A stretch of 14,993 bases of DNA from Thermoplasmata archaeon (GTDB lineage: Archaea; Thermoplasmatota; DTKX01; GCA-020343715): contig CP070808.1 in NCBI GenBank assembly GCA_020343715.1, positions 1,651,666 through 1,666,658 on the forward strand, given 5' to 3'. The notes under the pieces were generated by a model, which searched no databases, had not been told where the DNA came from, and saw only the letters and a program-made list of their open reading frames with translations. Below are positions 1-7,600 of this stretch, in pieces (the first letter of the stretch is position 1; each line of letters starts with the position of its first letter). Made by a program: the position numbers and the translations under genes.

Positions 1-65
1 TCAAAGACCTGGAGGAGGACCAGGAAGAGGTTGTAGACGAGGGAGAGGAGAAGGAGGAGGACTGA
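1..65 (+). CDS. 3' end of an unidentified gene with an acidic C-terminal tail (partial)
   Basis: The frame whose codons start at position 3 is open from the window edge to TGA at 63-65. It encodes 20 residues, about two thirds of them Asp or Glu (ending EEKEED). The other two forward frames do not look like protein ends: one meets TAG at once and one is Gly/Arg-rich. Acidic low-complexity tails are common on archaeal proteins, so the product cannot be named. The following gene has its own TATA box, so this gene probably ends its transcription unit here. Both the frame choice and the reality of the gene are inferences from composition. Confidence 0.5.
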   Translation, partial: KDLEEDQEEVVDEGEEKEED

Positions 66-92
66 CAGACCCCCTCGCTATTCAGCCCCAAT

Positions 93-100
93 CTATATAG
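93..100 (+). promoter_or_regulatory. TATA box for the flavoprotein disulfide reductase gene
   Basis: CTATATAG lies in an AT-rich patch of otherwise GC-rich DNA. A start about 25 nt downstream would fall near 120-125. This leaves a leader of roughly 20 nt that includes the ribosome binding site GGGAGGG (128-134). Confidence 0.6.
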
Positions 101-140
101 TTGACCGCCCTCTCGGGAACCCATTCCGGGAGGGAACACT

Positions 141-1565
141 TTGCCGCACTACGACGTCCTCATAATAGGTTCCGGTGTAGGCTACAAGCTGGCCACCAAG
201 ACGGCCAAGAAGGGCCTGAGGACCGCCCTCGTCGACCGCGACCCGCCGGGGGGGACCTGCCCCAACCGCGGCTGCATACCGTCCAAGATCTGGATAACTG
301 TGGCCGACAAGGTGAGGGAGGCCGAGGCCCTGACGCCCCTGGGCGTTGAGATGTACGCGGAATCCGTGGACTTCTGCACCATCAGGGAGCGTACCCTGGA
401 CTGGATCAAGGAGGGCCAGGCCTACAAGCGGAGCATGCTGGCAGGAAACCCGCACATCGACTTCTACGAGGGCGAGGTGGCCCACTTCACGGGAACCAGG
501 ACCCTCCAGGTCGGTGACGTGGAGCTCACCGCCGACAAGGTGGTCATCGCCTCTGGGTCGCGGCCCTCCATCCCACCCGTCGAGGGATTGGAGGAGGCGG
601 GATACCTCACCAACCGCAACGTGTTCGAGATAGAGCGGCTTCCGGGCAGCATAGTGATCATCGGGGGCGGGTTCATCGCGGCGGAGTTCGCCCACTTCTT
701 TTCCGCCCTGGGGTCCCAAGTGACCCTACTGGGCCGCAACCCGCGCCTGGTGCCCAAGGCGGACGAGGACGTGTCCGAGGCAATCCTGAAGGGACTGTCC
801 CGGTACGTCGACATCAGGACGGACCACGAGGTCCTGTCGGTGGCAACCGAGGGTGGCCTCAAGATAGTGACGGCCCGGGACCGGGTCTCAGGCAACGAGG
901 TCAAGTTCCCCGCCCAGGAGATAATGGTGGCGGCCGGGCGGCGGTCCAACGCCGACCTCCTCAGGCCCGAGGCCACCGGTGTCGAGCTGGACGACAGGGG
1001 ATGGGTCGTCACCGACCACCACCTGGCCACCAACGTGGAGGGCATCTGGGCGATGGGTGACGCCGTCAACCGGGGCCAGTACAGGCATACAGCTGACATG
1101 CACCAGCGGATAGTGTACATCAACGCCTTCACCGACGACCACAGGCACCTGGACGAGCACGCCATCCCCAACGCAGTGTTCACCTGGCCCCAGGTGGGGG
1201 CCGTGGGCATGACCGAGTGGGAGGCCAAGGAGGCGGGGATCCACTACCACCACGCCAGGATGATGTACAGCGACGTGTCCAAGGGCTACGCCCTGGGTGA
1301 CGAGGACGGTTTCATCAAGGTCCTGGTCGAGGAGGGGACCGAACGCATCCTGGGAGCCCACATGGTGGGACCCGAGTCCGCCACGTTGATACAGCAGATC
1401 GTGACCATTATGAACGCCGGCGAGGGGACCTTCGAGCCCTTCAAGTGGACCCAGGTCATCCACCCGACCCTCTCTGAGGTGGTCAACTGGGTGTTCCTCA
1501 ACCTCGACCATCCGGAGGATGACCCCTTCAACGAGATGGGCGAGCACGTGGTAGCTAGCCGTTGA
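141..1565 (+). CDS. Class I pyridine nucleotide-disulfide oxidoreductase (dihydrolipoamide dehydrogenase / mycothione reductase-like)
   Basis: This 474-residue FAD enzyme should pass electrons between NAD(P)H and a disulfide substrate in the cytoplasm. Visible landmarks are an N-terminal FAD-binding strand (YDVLIIGSGVG, 4-14), the redox disulfide Cys40/Cys45 in GGTCPNRGCIPSK, the NAD(P) Rossmann motif GGGFIAAEF (175-183), a second FAD motif GIWAMGDAV (301-309) and the C-terminal catalytic pair His441/Glu446 in HPTLSE. Length matches the family. The FAD glycine motif is one residue short of the usual GxGxxG, and the EFAHFFSALG stretch resembles mycothione reductases more than true E3 subunits. 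Arg199 after the second Rossmann strand (LLGRN) may favour NADPH. The start is TTG, six bases after GGGAGGG, and matches where the family begins. No 2-oxoacid dehydrogenase genes lie nearby, so a dihydrolipoamide role is not supported by context. The substrate is unknown. Confidence 0.88.
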   Translation: MPHYDVLIIGSGVGYKLATKTAKKGLRTALVDRDPPGGTCPNRGCIPSKIWITVADKVREAEALTPLGVEMYAESVDFCTIRERTLDWIKEGQAYKRSMLAGNPHIDFYEGEVAHFTGTRTLQVGDVELTADKVVIASGSRPSIPPVEGLEEAGYLTNRNVFEIERLPGSIVIIGGGFIAAEFAHFFSALGSQVTLLGRNPRLVPKADEDVSEAILKGLSRYVDIRTDHEVLSVATEGGLKIVTARDRVSGNEVKFPAQEIMVAAGRRSNADLLRPEATGVELDDRGWVVTDHHLATNVEGIWAMGDAVNRGQYRHTADMHQRIVYINAFTDDHRHLDEHAIPNAVFTWPQVGAVGMTEWEAKEAGIHYHHARMMYSDVSKGYALGDEDGFIKVLVEEGTERILGAHMVGPESATLIQQIVTIMNAGEGTFEPFKWTQVIHPTLSEVVNWVFLNLDHPEDDPFNEMGEHVVASR

Positions 1566-3201
1566 GCCGGTCCAGGTCCAGCTCCACCGCGATGGTGGGC
1601 TGGGCGATGCCGAACCGCTCCAGCACCTGGGGGTGGACCTCACCGAAGTGGCCCACCTCCTGGCCGTCCATCATCACCCTGGCGCATCTGCCTGGGATGT
1701 ACGAGGGTGCCTCGATTGCCTCCACCCTCACGGCCTCACCGCTGTGGCCCAGGTCCCGCAGGACCCCCTCGGCAAGGGACTTGGCCGCGGTGAAGCCCGC
1801 CTTGGCGTGGCAGGAGACCGCCGCCGCCCGCAGGTGGTTGGTGCCCTCCAGGATGACGGGGCCCACCTCGTACGCCTCCTGGGGGTAGTCGTGGTGGGTG
1901 TTGCGCCCCAGGTAGGCCAGGAGGTCGGGCACCATGTGGGTCCGGACGATGGTGTAGTGCTCGGTGATGGGGTTGATTATCCGGGTCACGCCCGGGGGCG
2001 CCTCGATGCCCATATGCCCGTACTGCTCGTCCTCCGAGGTGAGCACGAAGTTCATCACCTCGGTGTAACCTCTGCCGAGGAAGGCGGCGTGGGCCTTGCG
2101 CTTGATGTCCTCGTCGGGCAGGTCGTGACCTATGGTGTGAACCTTGGGGAGCACTCCGGATATGCGCTCGTAACCGAAGCCTATGGACACGTCCTCGGCG
2201 ATGTCCACGTCGTGGAGGATGTCCATCCGCCACGGGGGCACCGACAGGTCGAGGGACCCGCCATCCTCGGTCACCCGGGCGTCGAAGCCCATGATCTGGA
2301 GGGCCCTTGCCGCCTCCTCGCCCGTGAGGTCGAGGCCCGTCCAAGGCATGATGTCGACCAGCCTCACCTGGCGGGGGATGGGCTCCAGGTCCGGCATGAC
2401 CACCTCCCCGTCGGGGTACACCACCTTGACCGCCTCTATCTTCCCGCCCCGCTCCGCCAGCATGGTGGCGAGGATGCGGAGCGTGAACCGGCAGGCCGCC
2501 TCGTCCATGCCCGTGATGTCCAGGAAGAGGTCGGAGGTGTCCTCCCTCACCTGGGTGATGGTCCCGTTGATGATGGGCGGGAAGGAGAGCACCTGGTCCT
2601 CGGCGTCCACGATGAGGGGGTATCGGTCCTTCCCCTCCAGGATCCACGCGTAGTCCACGCCCTTGGGGTGCTCGGCCAGGATCTCGGCCATGTCCATCTC
2701 CCTCTCCCCCGCCAGGGGCTCGAAGCGGGTGGAGGGCTCCGCCCCCTTGTAGGTGTAGGGGGAGACCAGGTACCTCATGTCATGGACTCCGATGGAGACC
2801 TTCTTGCGCTTGCGGCCCACCGTCAGGTGCAGCTTCTCCTGGAAGTCCATGAGGGACGCGATGGAATCGTCGTCGAAGATAATGTTCCGGATAACGGCGC
2901 AGGCGATCACGGGCCGCACGTCGAGGACGCTGGGGTCAACGCGGAGCTCCACCTGGGGAGGGGCCACGTCGTACCGCTTCAGGCCCGTCTCCAGGCCCAT
3001 GAAGGCCCTCATGGCCCTGGCGATGCCCTCCACGGAGAACAGGTCGGGCCTGTCGGGGAAGACCTCCAGGTCGAAGCTGTCCAGCTCCCTGCGCTCCACC
3101 ACGGCGCCTATCTGCTCTATCCGGTCGAGGATCTCGGCCGAGTCGGCGCCGTGGCCGACCAGCTCCTCCAGGTCCCGGTAGCCCATGTTGATTACTGGCA
3201 T
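1555..3201 (-). CDS. pheT: Phenylalanine--tRNA ligase beta subunit, archaeal/eukaryotic type
   Basis: PheT pairs with PheS to charge tRNA-Phe in the cytoplasm. The 548-residue length is that of the compact archaeal form, without the long bacterial N-terminal tRNA-binding and C-terminal anticodon-binding extensions. In order: an N-terminal region with RPDLFSVEGIARAM (51-64), a B3/B4-like region (about 90-250), a B5 domain (about 275-343, with SVPPWRMDILHDVDIAEDV) and the synthetase-like core (about 355-545) containing GEVHPQVLERFGI. The frame stays open upstream to 3282, but ATG 3201 gives the family's usual beginning (MPVINMGY), and a TATA box at 3231-3237 leaves only a few bases of leader, so longer starts would precede the promoter. 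pheS is not in the window and the gene looks monocistronic. Its stop lies inside the end of the convergent oxidoreductase gene (11-bp overlap). Confidence 0.95.
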   Translation of the reverse strand: MPVINMGYRDLEELVGHGADSAEILDRIEQIGAVVERRELDSFDLEVFPDRPDLFSVEGIARAMRAFMGLETGLKRYDVAPPQVELRVDPSVLDVRPVIACAVIRNIIFDDDSIASLMDFQEKLHLTVGRKRKKVSIGVHDMRYLVSPYTYKGAEPSTRFEPLAGEREMDMAEILAEHPKGVDYAWILEGKDRYPLIVDAEDQVLSFPPIINGTITQVREDTSDLFLDITGMDEAACRFTLRILATMLAERGGKIEAVKVVYPDGEVVMPDLEPIPRQVRLVDIMPWTGLDLTGEEAARALQIMGFDARVTEDGGSLDLSVPPWRMDILHDVDIAEDVSIGFGYERISGVLPKVHTIGHDLPDEDIKRKAHAAFLGRGYTEVMNFVLTSEDEQYGHMGIEAPPGVTRIINPITEHYTIVRTHMVPDLLAYLGRNTHHDYPQEAYEVGPVILEGTNHLRAAAVSCHAKAGFTAAKSLAEGVLRDLGHSGEAVRVEAIEAPSYIPGRCARVMMDGQEVGHFGEVHPQVLERFGIAQPTIAVELDLDRLNG

Positions 3202-3230
3202 GTCCCTCGACCCGGAGAATGCCCCGCCCC

Positions 3231-3237
3231 GTATAAG
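3231..3237 (-). promoter_or_regulatory. TATA box for pheT
   Basis: Read on the minus strand this is CTTATAC, about 30 nt upstream of the pheT ATG at 3201. It predicts a transcript that is leaderless or has only a few bases of leader. It supports the 548-residue start over the longer open frame. Confidence 0.5.
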
Positions 3238-3270
3238 TCCTTTGCTGACCCCGAGGGCCAGTCGGCGAAC

Positions 3271-3279
3271 CTTAAAATA
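3271..3279 (+). promoter_or_regulatory. TATA box for the acyl-CoA dehydrogenase gene
   Basis: CTTAAAATA places transcription initiation near 3300, about 20 nt before the GTG start at 3324. It lies about 35 bp from the divergent pheT TATA box, so the two promoters sit back to back. Confidence 0.5.
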
Positions 3280-3323
3280 CACCGTACCCTTTCTTGGAAC
3301 GCCCCCGTGGGCGGGTGAATCTG

Positions 3324-4466
3324 GTGGACTTCGCGCCGACCAAGGAGCAGGAGATGGTGAGGAACGCCGTCCGTTCCTTCGCCGAGGACGTGCTGGGCCC
3401 TGGTGCCCAGGAGAGGGACGAGCTGGAGCAGTACCCCACCGAGCAGGTGGAGGCGATGGCGGAGCTGAACCTCTTCGGTCTCACTTGTCCCCCTGAGTTC
3501 GGGGGTGCCGGGTCCGACACCGTCTCCTATGCCATCTCCATCGAGGAGCTGTCCCGGGTGGACCCCTCGGTGGGTGTGAGCCTGGCGGTCCACAACAGCG
3601 TGGCCACCTACCCCATCCTCTACCACGGCACCGACGAGCAGAAGCAGCGGTGGCTCCCCGAGCTGTCCACCGGCAAGCGCATCGGCGCCTTCTGCCTGTC
3701 CGAGGCCCAGGCCGGCTCCGACGCCGCCGGCGTCGAGACCACCGCGGTCAAGGACGGGGACGAGTGGGTTGTCAACGGCTCCAAGCTTTGGGCAACCAAC
3801 GGTGGCGTCGCGGGACTGTACATCGTGATTGCCGTCACCGACAAGGAGGTCAAGAAGGGCAAGGGCCTTTCCGCCTTCATCATCGAGCGGGAGCGGGACG
3901 GTGTCTCCCTGGGCGTGAAGGAGCACAAGCTGGGCATCCGCAGCTCCGACACTTACGAGATAGTCTTCGACGAGGTCCGTGTCCCCGAGGACCACTTCCT
4001 GGGAGCCCCGGGGAAGGGTCTGGCCATCTCCCTCGGGACCCTGGACGGCGGTCGCATCGGCATAGGCGCCCAGGCGGTGGGCATAGCCCAGGCGGCCCTG
4101 GAGGAATCCGTAACCTACGCCAACGAGAGGGAGCAGTTCGGCGCGCCGATCGCCCGCCTGCAGGCCATCCAGTGGAAGCTGGCGGACATGGCCACCGACG
4201 TGGCGGCCTCCCGGCTCCTGGTGTACCAGGCCGCGTCCATGAAGGACAGAGGAGTGCCCTTCACCAAGGAGGCGGCCATCGCCAAGCTGTACGCCTCCGA
4301 GGCCGCCATCAGGGTGGTCCATCACGGACTACAGGTGCACGGTGGCTACGGCTACACCAAGGACTACCCGATAGAGCGCCTGTACAGGGATGCCCGCATC
4401 ACTACGATCTACGAGGGGACCTCCGAGGTGCAGCGTCTCGTCATAGCCAGGCAGCTGGGTCTTTGA
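3324..4466 (+). CDS. Acyl-CoA dehydrogenase, short-chain (butyryl-CoA) type
   Basis: This FAD enzyme forms the trans-2 double bond of an acyl-CoA and passes electrons to an electron-transfer flavoprotein. The 380-residue product carries the whole family plan: an alpha-helical N-domain beginning MDFAPTKEQ, the flavin-domain signature CLSEAQAGSD (124-133), and the C-domain signature QVHGGYGYTKDYPIERLYRDA (337-357). YEGTSEVQR (363-371) supplies the catalytic base Glu364, placed as in short- and medium-chain enzymes. GTG 3324 is chosen because GGTGA (3314-3318) sits five bases before it and the protein then starts like its relatives; GTG 3315 and TTG 3294 are in-frame alternatives. No ETF, thiolase or enoyl-CoA hydratase gene is adjacent, so the substrate (straight or branched short acyl-CoA) cannot be fixed. 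It has its own promoter. Confidence 0.93.
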   Translation: MDFAPTKEQEMVRNAVRSFAEDVLGPGAQERDELEQYPTEQVEAMAELNLFGLTCPPEFGGAGSDTVSYAISIEELSRVDPSVGVSLAVHNSVATYPILYHGTDEQKQRWLPELSTGKRIGAFCLSEAQAGSDAAGVETTAVKDGDEWVVNGSKLWATNGGVAGLYIVIAVTDKEVKKGKGLSAFIIERERDGVSLGVKEHKLGIRSSDTYEIVFDEVRVPEDHFLGAPGKGLAISLGTLDGGRIGIGAQAVGIAQAALEESVTYANEREQFGAPIARLQAIQWKLADMATDVAASRLLVYQAASMKDRGVPFTKEAAIAKLYASEAAIRVVHHGLQVHGGYGYTKDYPIERLYRDARITTIYEGTSEVQRLVIARQLGL

Positions 4467-4551
4467 TGTAGACGGGAGTCTCCAAACGAAGGAATCCGAC
4501 GGGTTCGAATCAAATCCCTCTCTAACCAAGCGTTTTCGGTTCAAAATCTCC

Positions 4552-4582
4552 TTCACCCAAACCCTCCTGGCTAAGGGGTGAA
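4552..4582. other. Imperfect hairpin in the 191-bp gap after the acyl-CoA dehydrogenase gene
   Basis: TTCACCC (4552-4558) and GGGTGAA (4576-4582) form a 7-bp inverted repeat around a 17-base loop, followed by an A-run on the plus strand. The gap 4467-4657 is AT-richer than its surroundings and holds no convincing small gene. The hairpin lacks a T-tract on the plus strand, so a terminator role is weak. Confidence 0.25.
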
Positions 4583-4617
4583 AAAACGTATGTGGCCGGA
4601 TGTAGTAATCGACAATG

Positions 4618-4625
4618 CTTAAATA
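4618..4625 (+). promoter_or_regulatory. TATA box for the giant surface-protein gene
   Basis: CTTAAATA ends 32 bases before ATG 4658. This predicts a transcript start near 4645-4650 and a leader of about ten bases. No clear Shine-Dalgarno match is present before the start. Confidence 0.55.
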
Positions 4626-4657
4626 GAAGAAGTATCATGTAGCGGGCTGGGATACCT

Positions 4658-7600
4658 ATGATGGCTACCAGAAAGATACTCAGTGTTCTGACCGTTCTGT
4701 TGCTGGTGACTTCCGGCCTGGCCCTTACGGCCTTCGCCGGTGGACCGTTACCGGCGGCCGAGACCGAGGGAGCCGAGATTGTGGATGGTTTCACGATAAC
4801 CTTCCCCGAGAACGCTCCCTCCGAGGACGAGAACATCCTCATCAACCAGATGACCGGCGAGCCCGTCAATCCGGACAACGTGATCCAGGCCCCCGCGGAC
4901 GTGCGCGAGGCATACAAGATGGACATGTTCGAGGTCAACTTCGACGAGCTCCTGAACATGCCCATGGGCAGGGAGGGTGGTGGCACCCTTATCCGCGGCG
5001 ACTCCAACCACAGGGCGCCCGGCGACATCCTGCTCATCGACGACGACGCCTCGTCCCACGTGAACACTACCCAGGCCTTCAACAACTCCGGTCCTTACGA
5101 CATGGACACGGGAAAGATCCTGTCCGACGCCCTGACCAACCTGGGCTACGACTTCGACACCTTCATTGTCGACGCCGGCTTCAACGGCCCCGACTTCGCC
5201 ACGATGGACGACTACAAGACCATCATCTGGTCCTTCGGGTACGAGTGGGGCTTCTACCCCACGTTGACCCAGTGGGACTTCTGGCGCATCATCAACTTCA
5301 TGGAGATGGGTGGCTCGGTCTGGTTCTCAGGACCCGGCTTCCTGTCGTCCATCTATGGCAACGCCAACTATACCGTGGGAGGCCAGAACGAGTTCGACTC
5401 CGACGGCTTCGCCATGAAGCACCTGGGCATCGAGGAGTTCTTCTGGTTCACGGGCCAGCCCGATGTGGTCAACGGCTCCGCCGGTCCCGTCATGACCGGC
5501 AGCGAGCAGTACAACACCCGCAACTGGTTCAACCAGTTCGGCGACCAGACGGACATCCTGGGTGCCATCACCCGCCCGGTGTCCTCGGGCTTCGAGATCC
5601 TCATCGCCGACGGGGTGGACGCATGGGACAAGTCCTACAACGACGAGCCGGTAGCCGTCGGGTACAACAGTGGGACCTGGAAGGTCGTCACCGCCCACCT
5701 GGACTTCTCCGTCATATCCTCCGCCACCGACCGGGAGGACTACATCGGCAAGGTCATGTCCTGGCTGGGCACCCCCACCCTGAACACCAACCGGGTCAAC
5801 CTGATGAACATGAACGTGACCGTCGAAGACCAGTCCCCGACCTGGTCCGCAGACCACAACTTCGTGTACTGGGGCGCGCTGCTGTTCGACCAGACCACCG
5901 GCCAGTTCATCCGTATCTTCCCCCAGGTCAGGGCGACGGTGCACACCCACGAGCTCTTCTCCTTCACCTCCAACTTCGAGAACCACGGCCCTGCCGCGAA
6001 CAACGCCGAGATCCGGTTCATCGTGAGTGACGCCATGGGCAAGGAGGTTGACAACTTCACGAAGACGGCCTCCGTCGGTAGAGGTGCGATAGGCTCCGTA
6101 AGCGGAGACTTCACACCGACGCGTTCCGGCTTCTACTCCGTCTGGACGAACATCTCCTATGCCCCCGACGTGTACGCTCCCGACAACGCTCTACGCTCCG
6201 TATCCTGGATCAAGGTGGCGGAGTGGCTGGACGACCTGGAGAACGGCACCAGCGAGTGGTCCTCCGAGGGCGCCTGGTCGCTGTCCTCGAACGCACAGCA
6301 CTACAACACCCCCTCCCAAGGGTGGTACTGGTCCAAGACGGGCACCACCGACGCCGACGGCGACGACCTGGTGACCCCCACGGTGGACATGAGGTTCTAC
6401 AACACCTCCTTCGACCACGACCTGTTCCAGCCCGACCCCAACTTCATCTTCTTCCACTTCCTGTTCAAGGGGAGGATGCGGGGAACCGGTCAGGACTACG
6501 TGGACCTGCTGTTCAAGGCCTCCAACATGACCACCTGGTCATCGCTCATCAAGATCGACGGCAACACGCCCGGCGCCAACAACGTGCCCGGCGACTTCGA
6601 GTCCGACTGGTGGAGGTTCACCCAGGGCATCTACATGGGCCCCTACGCCGGCCAGACCGTGGAGTTCAAGTGGAACGCCGTCAAACGCAACCCCACCTCA
6701 GACTCCTGGTGGGCCGTGGACGACTTCATCGTATGGATGGCCCACGAGCGCAACGTTGCGCCCTGGTTCATCGAGCGGCACCCCGACGCCGTCGACTTCG
6801 AGGTGGACGTGGGCGACAGCTTCGACCTGCGCGTCCTGGCCGAGGACCCGACCTTCGACGAGCCCATCACCTACGAGTGGCTCGAGGACTACGTCACCAT
6901 CCCCGGCGAGGACACCAACATGACCTCCTTCGACATCCCCAGGACCGTCGCCTCCGGCCACAAGTACGAGCGCGGCAACGTCCTGGAGATCGTCTGCAAC
7001 GTGCGGGACGACGAGCTGTCCAATGGGACGCTGTGGAAGATACATCTCCTGGACCCCAGGCCCGTCGCGACCCTCGAGAAGCCAGACTTCATCGAGATCA
7101 ACGAGGACGAGGCCACCGATGTGGACATGGGCACGGCCTCGAACGTCAAGTGGTTCGAGGACGTGGAGGGCCAGGACTTCACGGTCACCTCCGCCGGCTC
7201 CCAGTTCATCGACGTGACGAACGGCGCGAACAACGTGCTCACGTTCGTCAACAAGCTCCCGAACTGGAACGGCGTGGACAACGTGACCCTGAAGGTCCAG
7301 GACTCCGCGGGCTCCATGCGGAACTTCACCCTGGAGGTCCGCGTGATCCCGGTCAACGACGCGCCCAAGTGGAAGGACGTGCTGCTGCCCGACGGCGAGC
7401 AGGACACGTTCTACTCGTACAACCTCACGGCCACCGACGCGGACAACGACCTGGCGGACCTGGTCTACTCCACCGACGCCACGTTCTTCACCATGTCCGG
7501 CGCCTCCTCCGAGATCGCGTTCAAGCCCACCAACGACAACGTTGGCTACAACTACTTCAACGTGACCGTCGAGGACCCGGACGGCCTCACCGACACGATG

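Noticed and set aside
1633..3318. 561-codon open frame opposite pheT
   Set aside because: It lies wholly antisense to a clear pheT and its product is rich in His, Gly, Val and Leu with no domain. It is a shadow of GC-rich codon use.
3192..4325. 377-codon reverse frame opposite the acyl-CoA dehydrogenase
   Set aside because: Low-complexity Gly/Leu/Val-rich translation opposite a complete enzyme with both family signatures; a shadow.
4500..4548. tRNA-like T-loop strings (GGGTTCGAATC and CGGTTCAAAATC) in the gap before the giant gene
   Set aside because: The flanking bases do not pair as a 5-bp T-stem, and no anticodon arm or acceptor stem can be built, so there is no tRNA. An old tRNA remnant or attachment site cannot be shown.
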